Positions 19,755 through 28,491 are shown, counted from the stretch's first letter. The stretch is DNA of 64,000 nucleotides from JOPF136 sp963773835 (GCA_963773835.1 CAVZCQ010000001.1:620001-684000), one strand, 5' to 3'. Translations and numbers: made by a program. Notes: generated from the letters alone by a model not told the origin.

Positions 19755-20051
19755 TCAGGCCGCCTTGCTGAATCTGACCTTGGCGGCATAGCCGAGCGCG
19801 TAGAGCACGCGCAGCATGAGGTCCGTGGAGATGTCCTTTGTATTCCGGTTCATGATGGCGGTAATGCGAGTGCGCGAGCTGCGCGCCAGCCGCGCCACCT
19901 GCGCATGAGTCAGCCCTTTCCTGTGAACCACTTCAATGATCTTGGAATTGAGGGTGCTGCGCAGCTCAATTTCCGCTCCATCGGCCGGCAAGAGCCCCAG
20001 GGCTCTGGCCAGACTAGCGGCAGTGCGCGTCACGGTCACTTTAGGCTTCAT
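19755..20051 (-). CDS. XRE-family DNA-binding regulator (HigA/antitoxin-like), no toxin neighbour
   Basis: The protein has 98 residues from ATG 20051; an in-frame ATG at 20081 would add ten residues. A lambda-repressor-type helix-turn-helix is visible in GLTHAQVARLARSSRTRITAIM followed by STDLMLRVLYALG. This architecture is typical of antitoxins of HigBA-like pairs, in which the toxin gene precedes. Here the upstream 450 bases hold no toxin-like frame, so it appears solitary. It lies tail to tail with the sensor gene. Confidence 0.75.
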   Translation of the reverse strand: MKPKVTVTRTAASLARALGLLPADGAEIELRSTLNSKIIEVVHRKGLTHAQVARLARSSRTRITAIMNRNTKDISTDLMLRVLYALGYAAKVRFSKAA

Positions 20052-20137
20052 CGAGCGGCTCAAGTTCCTAGTGTCCCACATCTGGGACCTGGCAATGACG
20101 GGAGGATCAGCTTATAGGGCGGCGACTGGTGCGCTGT

Positions 20138-20165
20138 GTAGGGGCACGGCATGCCGTGCCCCTAC
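20138..20165. repeat. 28-bp perfect palindrome (REP-like)
   Basis: The half-site GTAGGGGCACGGCA is followed at once by its exact reverse complement. A related 22-bp palindrome (half-site GGGGCACGACA) is found at 62139-62160 and is likewise followed by TACG. Two copies of the same design 42 kb apart, both intergenic, point to a dispersed palindromic repeat family rather than a single operator. Confidence 0.8.
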
Positions 20166-20542
20166 GACTGATCAGGTCGGCCGCACTCCGGATGCGAGTA
20201 TTTATTGCAGACTTGCAGGAATGCTGGATTAATGGGCCGAGGGTCTTGCCGTCGCCCCGCAGAATCCCACCCGCGTCATTTTTTACGCGGCGAGGTCCCC
20301 GCGCACTAACAAGATTTCTCTGCCTCCGGATGATGGGAACGTGTGCGCCAGGCCGCAGTCGAAGTTGGCCGAGCGTAGACCGGTGTTGTACCCGAACACA
20401 GGCCCGACGGAGAAACCCAAGAAGCTGACTAGGGAGCAGACCATAATCGTCTTGCGAAGGGAAGTACCAGAAAGCCGGAAATGCGGATTGACGTAGCTGA
20501 CAGAAGTCGGCTAGATAGCCCAGTAAGAAAGGACATGACCAT
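20166..20542. other. Intergenic region without a convincing gene
   Basis: About 380 bases lie between the palindrome and the thioredoxin-like gene. A 53-codon frame on the minus strand (20283-20444) has protein-like stretches but no ribosome binding site. The last bases contain AAAGGA placed eight bases before the ATG at 20543. No terminator or clear promoter was seen. Confidence 0.45.
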
Positions 20543-21883
20543 ATGCGGACGGTTCGTGCCTATTTCGCGAGGAAACGGCGCCGAGAGAGAAGATCCGCCC
20601 GCGCATGGAGTATCTATCGGAGTAGTTTTATTTTGCTTGTCCCGCTGTTGGCCACGTCGTTCTTCAGTCGAGCTACGCCACAGAAGTCACCCAAGGGGGA
20701 CCCGCTCCCTCTGCTGAATGAGGTCAGCCAGCGATACGCCGACGCCAAGTCGTTTCACATTGAGGCGGTCCAGGAACGTACCTCAAGCAATGAGTTGGAG
20801 CGCGATTGGCAGAAGACTCTGTTCACTGCCATTGTCATGCCCGGTGGCCGATACCGCTATGAAGGCCGGTCTGGTTTCGGCTCCGCGATTCTGGTGTCGG
20901 ACGGAACTACACGCTGGATCTACCACCTCGACGAGCATCTCTACACGCAAGAGCCTGCTATTACGGCGCATTCGGAAAATCACCGCATAATCACCGCAGA
21001 GGAAGCGCCGGCACAGGAAGCAAAGCACCTCGAGAGTCAACTCGCCCGTCTCGCCGATTCGGTGAAATCTGCAACTTTCCTTCCCGACGAAAACATTTTG
21101 GTGAACGGCCGCAGCATTGCATGCTACGTGGTTCACTTGGGCAGTGATGACCTCAAGACCAAACTTGCGGATAGGAAGGAAGAGCAGACCATCTGGATCG
21201 ATAAGTCCCGCAAGGTAGTCGTAAAGACTCTCATCGCGGACCAATCTTATACTATCCTCGCCGGTTCAAATGCCCACATTCCAATGTCCTTTGAAACGAT
21301 GACCATTTATCCGGTCGTCGAACTGGACAGGGAAGAACCCGAGGGTGCTTTTGCCTTCGTGCCGCCAGCCGAGGCCAAGCGGGTCGCGGCGTTTCCCTAC
21401 CACATCGGGAGTGGCGCTCATCAGTCCGAAGGGGACAATTTCATAGGCAAACCGGCTCCGGAACTGCTTCTCAAATCCTCGGATGGAAGCCTCACCAGAC
21501 TCAGCAGCTTTCGCGGCAGGCCCGTGTTCATTGAGTTCTGGGCTACGTGGTGTGGGCCTTGCGTCGACTTGATGCCCAGTTTGGCCGAGCTCTATGCGGA
21601 GACCAGCGACAAAGGGCTGGTTTTCATCAGCATCGACCAAGATGACGAGCCGAGCGCAGCCACAACCTTCCTGGCGCGCGAACGCATCAATTGGCCCAAT
21701 TACCACGATGACGACGGATCGCTAGGGAAAGCCTTCCACCGGGAAGGAATTCCCCTGGGTGTCCTCATCGGCGCCGACGGCAAGGTCATTTTCTACAGGA
21801 CCGGATATGAAATCTCCGATCTAAGGGCTGCCGTCGCCAAGCTGGGCCCGAATTTCATCACGATTACGGAGCGTCCGAAATAG
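20543..21883 (+). CDS. TlpA-like thioredoxin-fold protein with N-terminal lipoprotein-carrier-like domain
   Basis: The 446-residue protein has a basic N-terminus followed by a hydrophobic segment (SSFILLVPLLATSFF, about 27-42), so it is exported or anchored. Residues 50-280 form a beta-rich domain resembling LolA/DUF2092-type carriers (RYEGRSGFGSAILVSDGTTRWIY is spread over this part). The C-terminal domain is TlpA/AhpC-like: FIGKPAPELLL, then ATWCGPC with redox cysteines 337 and 340, and GIPLGVLIGADGKV. It probably acts as a periplasmic thiol-disulfide oxidoreductase; this domain pairing is common in Acidobacteriota. AAAGGA precedes the ATG by eight bases. Confidence 0.8.
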   Translation: MRTVRAYFARKRRRERRSARAWSIYRSSFILLVPLLATSFFSRATPQKSPKGDPLPLLNEVSQRYADAKSFHIEAVQERTSSNELERDWQKTLFTAIVMPGGRYRYEGRSGFGSAILVSDGTTRWIYHLDEHLYTQEPAITAHSENHRIITAEEAPAQEAKHLESQLARLADSVKSATFLPDENILVNGRSIACYVVHLGSDDLKTKLADRKEEQTIWIDKSRKVVVKTLIADQSYTILAGSNAHIPMSFETMTIYPVVELDREEPEGAFAFVPPAEAKRVAAFPYHIGSGAHQSEGDNFIGKPAPELLLKSSDGSLTRLSSFRGRPVFIEFWATWCGPCVDLMPSLAELYAETSDKGLVFISIDQDDEPSAATTFLARERINWPNYHDDDGSLGKAFHREGIPLGVLIGADGKVIFYRTGYEISDLRAAVAKLGPNFITITERPK

Positions 21884-21984
21884 TCACCTGCCTGCTCAAG
21901 CGCAGTCGTTTGGTCTACCCGGGCATTACGAAGGTAGAGGCGCGACGTGCCGCCGGAACCTGGCCCGATCCCCCCGCTCGAGCA

Positions 21985-23409
21985 TCACCGTGCCGCCCCC
22001 TTCGCCTGCGTGCCGCCGAAACCCACGCGCGTCATTTCTCCCCAGGCAACGTCCCCGCGCGCGTACTGCCACATGCCGCGCAGCCGCCACCACAGGTGGG
22101 CCTGATGATAAGGAAAATGCTCGGCGAAGCAGCAGAGCAGGAGTTTGGCCACCTCGCGCCAGTCGTTGTACCGCCGGTAGGTGATCTCTTCCAGCAGCAC
22201 GCCGCCAATGGAAAGCATGGTGGAGAATGCGTAGCCGAAAATGAGGAACAGCAGCAGGAAGTGGCCGCTGAGGATGCCCATAAACGCGGCCACCACGATG
22301 GAGGCCAGCCCAACCATCTCGATCACGGGCGCCAGCGCCTCGTAAATCCACAGGTTGGGCAGGGCGATAAACCCGATCCGGCCGTAGCGCGGGCGGAACA
22401 GCATGTCGCGGTTGGGCCACAACGTGTCGATCATGCCCTTCTGCCAGCGCGACCTCTGCTGGCCTACCGATTCCCAATCCGGGGGCACCTCCGTCCAGCA
22501 CACCGGATCGGGCACGAAACACGCGCGATAGTCGATATTCTTTTCCCGGAGCCTGCGATGCATGCGCACCATGAGGTCGAAATCCTCGCCGATGGCTGCC
22601 GGGCGGTACCCGCCCACTTCGCGCACCAGGTCGCGGCGGAACACGCCGAAGGCCCCGGAAATGATCATCAGCATATTGAAGTAGCTCCAACCCTCGCGGC
22701 CCACCAGGAACGCACGAAGGTATTCCACCACCTGGACGATTTCGACGAAACGCCGGGGCAGGCGGACCTTTTTGAGCTGGCCCTCTTCGACCACGGAGCC
22801 GTTGATGGCGCGTACGATGCCGCCGGCGGCGACGACGTGCTCGGGATCGGCCAGGATGGGGACCATCACTCGGATGAGCGCGTCTTTTTCGAGCAGGCTG
22901 TCGGCATCGAGCACGCAGACGTAGGGGCTGGAAGCGACGTTGAGCCCGGCATTGGTGGCGTCGGCTTTGCTCCCGCCGGCTTCTTTGTCCACCACGAGCA
23001 GCCGGGGCTCGGTCTGGCTCATGTAGATGCCGCGAACGGCCTGGCAGGGCGCCTCCTTCACGTAGGCGAGGTCGGTGCGCAGGAGCTGGAATTCGCGGGT
23101 CAGCACGTCGAGGGTGTCGTCCACAGAGCCGTCGTTCACCACGATCACTTCAATCGCCGGATAATCGAGACCCAGGAACGAACGCACGGACTGGGCAATG
23201 CTCTGGCCCTCGTTGTGTGCCGGGGCGATGATCGAAACCGGAGGCGAAAACGGCGAGTCCCGGAAGCGCTCGAGCCGGATGCTGGCGAGCAGACGCTGGT
23301 GCAGCACGCTGGCGCGGATCGCAAAGATCAGGAGAAATAGGTACAACAGATTGGAGACCAGATAGTACAGGAACAGGGCATCGTTGAGTGTGAGGATCAG
23401 GGCGTTCAT
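21985..23409 (-). CDS. Family 2 glycosyltransferase, processive, membrane bound
   Basis: The 474-residue protein has one N-terminal helix, a GT-A catalytic domain and about three to four C-terminal helices. Processive GT2 motifs are present in order: SIIAPAHNEGQSIAQSV, the metal-binding CVLDADSLLEKDAL, AIGEDFDLMVRM and the acceptor-site QQRSRWQKG. These resemble PgaC, YaiP and cellulose/hyaluronan-type synthases and imply synthesis of a beta-linked polysaccharide with export through the membrane domain. Its ATG overlaps the stop of the HEAT-repeat gene (ATGA), and the YaiO-like barrel gene is two genes upstream. The sugar donor cannot be read from the sequence. Confidence 0.88.
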   Translation of the reverse strand: MNALILTLNDALFLYYLVSNLLYLFLLIFAIRASVLHQRLLASIRLERFRDSPFSPPVSIIAPAHNEGQSIAQSVRSFLGLDYPAIEVIVVNDGSVDDTLDVLTREFQLLRTDLAYVKEAPCQAVRGIYMSQTEPRLLVVDKEAGGSKADATNAGLNVASSPYVCVLDADSLLEKDALIRVMVPILADPEHVVAAGGIVRAINGSVVEEGQLKKVRLPRRFVEIVQVVEYLRAFLVGREGWSYFNMLMIISGAFGVFRRDLVREVGGYRPAAIGEDFDLMVRMHRRLREKNIDYRACFVPDPVCWTEVPPDWESVGQQRSRWQKGMIDTLWPNRDMLFRPRYGRIGFIALPNLWIYEALAPVIEMVGLASIVVAAFMGILSGHFLLLFLIFGYAFSTMLSIGGVLLEEITYRRYNDWREVAKLLLCCFAEHFPYHQAHLWWRLRGMWQYARGDVAWGEMTRVGFGGTQAKGAAR

Positions 23410-24860
23410 CGATTTTCCCTGACCAGAGCCGGGCCGGGCGCAGACGCCTGCTTTTCCGGGGCTCCTGGCGCCGCCCGCGTCGCCGGCATCTCCGCAGGCA
23501 GAGCGTCGGCCTCAACCGCTATGGCTTCCCGAAGCCTGCGCTCCAGCCATGCGAGCAATATGCGTTCGCGTGGCCGCTGTGTGTCGGTCGCATAGAACCG
23601 GAGCAGCCGCAAAACCTCCGGGTCATGGGACTCGGCGAGCAGGCGCGCAGACTGTGTGCGCACGCGCCAGTTGGCGTGATGCAGCACCGCGTCGAGGAGC
23701 AGCCGCGGAGCCCCCGCGCCCACCGCGGCCAGCAGTATGCGCCGGGAGCGCTGGCGGCGCCGCGGGTCGGCCAACCCATTGAGCACGGCGAGCATGGCGC
23801 CGGAGCGCTGCATTTCTCCCACCAGCGCCTGCAGCGCGTAACGGTCGCGCGTGTGCACCGCGCGCACCAGGATTTCTTCCTCAAACCCTTCGAGCCGCGC
23901 GAGCGCCCCGGCCGCCCGCAGCCGCACAAAGCGGTTGGGGTCGCACAGCGTTTCGAGCAGGACGGGAATCGAGCGCGGGTCCTGCATGATTCCCATTGCC
24001 ACCACCGCGCGGAGGCGCACGAACCACTCCGAATCGGCGGCGAGCTGCTGGAGCGCAGCGAGCGCCAGGCGCGGCCGCGCCCCCGCCATGGCTCGCGCGG
24101 CAGAGGCGCGAACCTCCGGCAGCGGGTCGGAAGCGATCAGCACCAGGTCTTCGCCGAGTTCCGCCGAAGCCACCTCCGCCAGCACGCGCGCGAGGAGCGG
24201 CCGGAGCTGGTCGTCGGTAAATTGCATGGCCCGCAGCAGCATCGAGGGGCGGTCGCGGCAGCAATGATAGAGGGTGCTCTGGAGCACGTTGGCGGGCAGG
24301 CGCAGGCGCTTCATTTCCAACCGCTCGAGGATGGGCTCGGCCGCTTCCGGCATCGCGTAGCGGCCCAGGCCGCGGGCGGCGGCGATGGCGGTCTGCTCGT
24401 TGTCGTCGTCCAGCCCTTCCGCCAACGCGGGGATAGCCTCTGGACAGCGCATGCGGCCCAGCGCCACGAGCGTGTACAGACGTCTCCAGCCGCGGCGGCG
24501 CCGCGCCTGGTGAATGCGTTTGTCCAGCAGGCCGCTGATGCGTAGGCAGAAGCGGATGCTTTCCGCCTCCTCGCGCCCGGCAACTTCCAGCCGGTCGAGC
24601 AGGATTTCTTCCAGGATGCGGTCGTCCAGCGGGTCGCGCCGCCAGGCCTCGGGCAGCATCCGCCCGGCCAATATTTCGGGCAGTTGCCGCCGGAGGGCCT
24701 GGGCGCGCTCGTCGCGGCGGCCGAAATACCTGCGGCGTGCGGTCCGGCGGCCCATGATGAAGGCGAGCAGCAGCGCCGCGCCGATGAGGCTGGCCACGAC
24801 TGCCTTCACGACGTAGCTGGCCGGGCCGAGCAGCTCCACAATTCTTGTGATCGGATTCAT
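23406..24860 (-). CDS. Membrane-anchored HEAT-repeat protein of the polysaccharide operon
   Basis: The 484-residue protein has one N-terminal helix (SYVVKAVVASLIGAALLLAFIM), then an Arg-rich cytoplasmic stretch and about ten HEAT/armadillo-like repeats (for example EAIPALAEGLDDDNEQTAI, DPRSIPVLLETLCDPNRFV), ending in an Ala/Pro-rich tail. HEAT repeats serve as protein scaffolds. It sits 11 bases after the YaiO-like gene and overlaps the glycosyltransferase start, so it may connect or regulate the synthase; that is inference. The ORF extends upstream to 25256, but that part overlaps the preceding gene, and ATG 24860 fits the operon. Confidence 0.8.
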   Translation of the reverse strand: MNPITRIVELLGPASYVVKAVVASLIGAALLLAFIMGRRTARRRYFGRRDERAQALRRQLPEILAGRMLPEAWRRDPLDDRILEEILLDRLEVAGREEAESIRFCLRISGLLDKRIHQARRRRGWRRLYTLVALGRMRCPEAIPALAEGLDDDNEQTAIAAARGLGRYAMPEAAEPILERLEMKRLRLPANVLQSTLYHCCRDRPSMLLRAMQFTDDQLRPLLARVLAEVASAELGEDLVLIASDPLPEVRASAARAMAGARPRLALAALQQLAADSEWFVRLRAVVAMGIMQDPRSIPVLLETLCDPNRFVRLRAAGALARLEGFEEEILVRAVHTRDRYALQALVGEMQRSGAMLAVLNGLADPRRRQRSRRILLAAVGAGAPRLLLDAVLHHANWRVRTQSARLLAESHDPEVLRLLRFYATDTQRPRERILLAWLERRLREAIAVEADALPAEMPATRAAPGAPEKQASAPGPALVRENR

Positions 24861-24871
24861 GGTTTGTCGCG

Positions 24872-26137
24872 CTAAAAGCGCACCCCGTAGGTGACGCCGA
24901 AACTGGCCTGTGTGCGCGCCTCCGAACGGTCCTGGAACAATCCGTAGGCGGCCACGTACTGGCGCCGCTCGAAATCCCGACGAAAGCCCGCGCCCCAGGT
25001 GCGCGCCGCAAAGCGGCCAATCTGATCCGTGAGCGCAAAGTCCTCGCTTCCCACGGCAAAAAAGAGGTTGCCGGTGAGGCGCGACCGGATGGGGAAAGTC
25101 AATTTCGCCTGTCCCGAAGGCTGCCAGCCGGGCGCGAGCCCGGGAAAGGAACTCCGTGCCGCGGTCACCGCGAGCTGGAACATCCAGTCGTGCGGCAGGT
25201 ACAGGATGGCGGAGGGAGTCACAGCCAGCACGCGCGCGGTGGAAAACCAGTACCACTGCTGGTGATAGTTGAATTCAACCCCGCGCACAAAGTGGCGGCC
25301 TGGTATCGAGCCTCCGCGGTCCAGCTCGAAGAACGCCTCGCTGCGCGGAATCACGCCGTCGTCGTGGTTCCACGATCCTCCGACCGTGATGGCCGTGTGG
25401 GCCTGGGGTTTGAAGGTCACCTGGCCCAGATTGCGTTCCGCGTGTCCCCCGAAGCGATCCCAATAGGAAACCTCGAAATAGCTGATCCATTTCGCGTTCC
25501 AGTCTGTTTTCCATCCCGTGTTGAACGCCCCGGCGGTGTCCGTGTAGTTGAACATGTCGATGTCCGTGCCCACATGCAGCTCCTGGCGGGGCGGCTCGGC
25601 AACGGACTCGAGACCTTCTTTCGCCTCTGCATCATCGGGGGCCAGGCGGCGCGCCTCGGCGAACGCCTCGCGGGCCTCTCGCGTCCGGCCCAGCGCGCGG
25701 AGCGCGCGGCCCTCTTCCAGCAGCACATCGACGCGCCGCGGATCCGCAGCGTGCGCCTGCTTCAGCAGCTCCAGCGCGGATTCCGCATGTCCCTGGCGGC
25801 GCAGGATCCCGGCCAGATCCAGCAGGGCATCCGAATCGTGCGGATGGGAAGCCAGCACGCGCCGGAAGTCGGCTGCGGCTTCATCCAGGCGGCCCATCCG
25901 CACCAGCGCGCGCGCATGCCAGCCCACCGCGTCCACGTCTTTCGGCACTGCGGCCATCCATTTCTCGGACACTTCGAGCGCGCCCTGCGCATTTCCCGCG
26001 TTCAGCAGCGCCCGCACCTGCGTTTCCCAATCATCGTCGGGTGGCGCTGTGGCCCCGGCCGGCAGCGCCACCAGAGCGGCCAGCGCCAGGCAGGTCGCGG
26101 CCACGAGGAGCAGTCGCACTGTCACGAAACGGAACAT
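24872..26137 (-). CDS. TPR protein with C-terminal YaiO-family outer membrane beta-barrel
   Basis: The protein has 421 residues from ATG 26137. AGGAGGG precedes that ATG by about 11 bases, whereas a GTG at 26149 lies too close to it. A signal peptide (VRLLLVAATCLALAALVALPAGA) is followed by three to four TPR units up to about residue 175 and then a YaiO-type barrel with alternating aromatic strands (WNAKWISYFEVSYWDRFG, YHQQWYWFSTARVLAV) ending in Phe. This TPR plus barrel order is that of exopolysaccharide export porins such as PgaA, AlgK/AlgE and YaiO. With the downstream HEAT and glycosyltransferase genes it forms a likely synthesis-export operon. A hairpin covers the start region. Confidence 0.82.
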   Translation of the reverse strand: MFRFVTVRLLLVAATCLALAALVALPAGATAPPDDDWETQVRALLNAGNAQGALEVSEKWMAAVPKDVDAVGWHARALVRMGRLDEAAADFRRVLASHPHDSDALLDLAGILRRQGHAESALELLKQAHAADPRRVDVLLEEGRALRALGRTREAREAFAEARRLAPDDAEAKEGLESVAEPPRQELHVGTDIDMFNYTDTAGAFNTGWKTDWNAKWISYFEVSYWDRFGGHAERNLGQVTFKPQAHTAITVGGSWNHDDGVIPRSEAFFELDRGGSIPGRHFVRGVEFNYHQQWYWFSTARVLAVTPSAILYLPHDWMFQLAVTAARSSFPGLAPGWQPSGQAKLTFPIRSRLTGNLFFAVGSEDFALTDQIGRFAARTWGAGFRRDFERRQYVAAYGLFQDRSEARTQASFGVTYGVRF

Positions 26138-26159
26138 CCAGGGGCACACCCTCCTGGAT
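26136..26159 (-). promoter_or_regulatory. Hairpin covering the translation start of the YaiO-like gene
   Basis: On the minus strand, ATCCAGG and CCTGGAT form a 7-bp stem with a 10-base loop. The Shine-Dalgarno GGAGG begins in the stem and runs into the loop, and the stem's 3' arm ends inside the ATG start codon. Such a structure could limit ribosome access until it is melted or bound. It could also be chance; no regulator is evident. Confidence 0.3.
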
Positions 26160-26210
26160 GGTGTATCGGCATGAAACGCGATTTTCTGCAGTGCTCGGGG
26201 AGGCGGAGGA

Positions 26211-27638
26211 TTACTTCGAAGGTGCTGTGGCGTGCGGAGCCGCGGTTTCTATGAGCGGTTTTCCTTCCGCATGTTCCAGCCGGAGGCCCAGCCACTGCGC
26301 AACGGTGGGTCCGATGTCCACCATCCGCGCGCCTTCAATTATTCCGGGCTGAACCCCCGGCCCATTCAGAATCAGCGAGGCGTTCATCATTTCGCGGTCG
26401 GGAGGAAATCCATGAATGCCGGGAGTGGTTGCCGGGCCGATCGCTTCGCCTGCAACGCCTCCGACGAGGCCGAAGCCGTCGGCGGGTTCGAGAGCCAGGA
26501 ACGCACTGGCGTCGCCGCCCAGCGTTGCAATCTGGTCCTGCGACAGCACGCGGCGAATGCCGCTGCCTGGCTGCGCGGCGAGCGCATCGAACAGTTCGCG
26601 GACGGTGGCAGCGGCTTCCCGGTCGTCCGCGTTATGGAGATACACGTAGGCGGAGCCGCTCGACGTGGCGACAGCGGCGCGCCAGGAGGTCACATGATTC
26701 TTCTCGTCCACGGAGATGAGCCCGTGTTGCCGCAGGAGCACGCCCGGCCGTAGCACTTTCTCTTCTTGGGTGAATCCGTGGTCGGAGACGACCAGGAATA
26801 ATGTTTCGGGCCAGATGCCGGCGCGGTGCGCCGCCTCCACCATGCGCCCCACCTGCGCATCGGCGGTTTCGATGGCTGCCAGCGCCTCCGGACTCCACGG
26901 ACCATGCTCGTGCTGCTGATGGTCCACGCTCGGCAGATGGACGAGCATCAAATTCGGGCGCAGGCTCTCGAGCACTTCGACCGCGATGTCGGCGAAGGAT
27001 TCGTCTTTTGCCGGCAGCGCCTCAAATCCGGCTTCGAAGCCGGGAAAGCGGCGCGACACTTCTTCCCACAGCCCCGGCGTTGAAATCGCACGCAGCAGCT
27101 TCGCTCCGTCGATCCCGTGGCTTCGCCAGAATTCCGGCACCACGGCATCGCCGTGTGCTCCCATCGTCACGGGCCAACTGATGAGCGCTGTGCGCAGGCC
27201 CTGTGCGCGTGCGAGTTGCCATAGTGTCGGCACGCGGATTTCCGGCTCGTACCAATACCATTCACCGTCGCGAACGCCCATGGGGTCGAACACCGAGTTG
27301 GTAACGATTCCGTGCACACGAGGCGACACGCCGGTGGCCATGGTCGTGTGCGCCGGATAGGTGACCGCGGGCATCACGTCCCTCACCCCCGGGCTCCAGG
27401 CGCCGCGGGCCATCAGTTGTCTGAGCGTGGGAATTTTCAGGCCGTGGGAATCCGCCTCGGTATAGCTGGCCGGCATCAGCCCATCCACTGAAATAACGAT
27501 GGCGTAGCGTTCGGCTGCGGGCGCGGAGGCTTTCCGCGCAGGCGACGCGGGCGGGAAGCAAACCAGGAGCGTGGAGCAGACCAGGATGGGCAGCGCGCGC
27601 GCCGCCGCCCGGCAATCCGTTTTCGCAATCCTGCTCAT
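26211..27638 (-). CDS. Secreted alkaline phosphatase superfamily (ectonucleotide pyrophosphatase-like) enzyme
   Basis: The protein has 475 residues from ATG 27638, which has GAGGGGGG seven bases upstream; the longer frame to 27698 lacks such a site. A signal peptide (ALPILVCSTLLVCFPPASPA) precedes the domain. Active-site elements include IVISVDGLMPASYTEA, nucleophile Thr in MPAVTYPAHTTMATG, LMLVHLPSVDHQQHEHG, FLVVSDHGFTQEE and GIHGFPPDREMMNASL. This pattern is that of nucleotide pyrophosphatase/phosphodiesterase (NPP) enzymes acting outside the cytoplasm. It is the third phosphatase-superfamily gene in 15 kb but the only one here with a clear export signal. It appears monocistronic. Confidence 0.85.
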   Translation of the reverse strand: MSRIAKTDCRAAARALPILVCSTLLVCFPPASPARKASAPAAERYAIVISVDGLMPASYTEADSHGLKIPTLRQLMARGAWSPGVRDVMPAVTYPAHTTMATGVSPRVHGIVTNSVFDPMGVRDGEWYWYEPEIRVPTLWQLARAQGLRTALISWPVTMGAHGDAVVPEFWRSHGIDGAKLLRAISTPGLWEEVSRRFPGFEAGFEALPAKDESFADIAVEVLESLRPNLMLVHLPSVDHQQHEHGPWSPEALAAIETADAQVGRMVEAAHRAGIWPETLFLVVSDHGFTQEEKVLRPGVLLRQHGLISVDEKNHVTSWRAAVATSSGSAYVYLHNADDREAAATVRELFDALAAQPGSGIRRVLSQDQIATLGGDASAFLALEPADGFGLVGGVAGEAIGPATTPGIHGFPPDREMMNASLILNGPGVQPGIIEGARMVDIGPTVAQWLGLRLEHAEGKPLIETAAPHATAPSK

Positions 27639-27790
27639 GCCCGGCCCCCCTCTTCGATCCGCGTCTGCAACCAGCCTAATGTAGCGGCACAACCTCATTT
27701 CGACAACCCGTGCCGGATTCGGGAGAGTCCCGTTGCGATGCGCGCCCGGAGGCGCTATCGTGCTCGTGACCTCAGGAGCGGGTTCCGTAA

Positions 27791-28060
27791 ATGGACGAAC
27801 GCAACTTCTACACTGAGAAAGAAGAGACGAAACAGCTCACGCTCATCTGTCCGCACTGCCGCCAGGAGGGCACCTACCCCATCCGCTGGAAGGTGCGCGA
27901 GAAGAAGGAGCGGCTGCCCGGCGGAGCGAACAATGAGGACCGCGCAAAGTTCGAGAAGGCGCGCACGTACATGGTCCGGGTGGACGACATGGTGGCCTGC
28001 CGGAATCTCCGCTGCCGCAAGCGGTTCGAGCTAACCGGTCAGACCGTCGTGCTCATGTAG
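27791..28060 (+). CDS. Small zinc-ribbon-like protein
   Basis: The 89-residue protein has CPHCRQEG near residue 20 and CRNLRCRKRF near residue 70, two Cys pairs that would make a zinc ribbon. The middle is charged (KVREKKERLPGG). There is no membrane segment. AGGAG lies about 12 bases before the ATG, a little far. The family is not recognised. It faces a small gene on the other strand. Confidence 0.65.
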   Translation: MDERNFYTEKEETKQLTLICPHCRQEGTYPIRWKVREKKERLPGGANNEDRAKFEKARTYMVRVDDMVACRNLRCRKRFELTGQTVVLM

Positions 28061-28116
28061 CCCGGCTTACACGTCAGCGGTGCCCGCGGACCCGGCCGCC
28101 GGTCGGCTTTGTCTCC

Positions 28117-28136
28117 GCGCGCGACACCTCGCGCGC
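28117..28136. terminator. Possible bidirectional terminator hairpin
   Basis: GCGCGCGA and its exact complement TCGCGCGC enclose a four-base loop between two converging small genes. Only a short TCTTC follows on the + strand, so termination strength is doubtful. Position between convergent genes is the main support. Confidence 0.35.
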
Positions 28137-28139
28137 TCT

Positions 28140-28340
28140 TCAAATCTCCGGATACATCTCGAAGAACGCTTCAATCGACTGCCGCAATTGCTTCTCGATT
28201 TCGTCCTTACTGCCTTCGATCAGGTGCATGGTGATCTGCCCGGAGCGGCCGCCCTGAAGAATCACGGGGGCGCTCTTCACTTCCGCGAGATCCTCCGCGG
28301 GAAACAGCCGCATGCCGTAAACCAGCGCCAGCTTTGCCAT
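28140..28340 (-). CDS. Conserved-looking small protein of unknown function
   Basis: The 66-residue soluble protein starts MAKLALVYGMRLFPAEDLA and ends in an amphipathic helix (EIEKQLRQSIEAFFEMYPEI). GGGAG is placed six bases before the ATG. Codon use matches the neighbours. I do not recognise the family. The alternation of beta-like and helical parts suggests a compact alpha/beta fold. It converges with the zinc-ribbon-like gene. Confidence 0.65.
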   Translation of the reverse strand: MAKLALVYGMRLFPAEDLAEVKSAPVILQGGRSGQITMHLIEGSKDEIEKQLRQSIEAFFEMYPEI

Positions 28341-28491
28341 GGCATTCTCCCTGGCCCCGAGGCTACGAAGATCTCACCTGGCCGTCAACCAGTACCCTGC
28401 TGATAACATTTCGCACGCCTGCTTTCTTTTTTCCAGCGGGGTAGGCGATAATACCGGCCTCGAAAACCGCACTGGGATTCGAGCCGCTTCC

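Noticed and set aside
20283..20444. A 53-codon minus-strand frame with a protein-like, partly hydrophobic start
   Set aside because: No Shine-Dalgarno sequence (TTCCC precedes), another frame is equally open, and no family is recognised.
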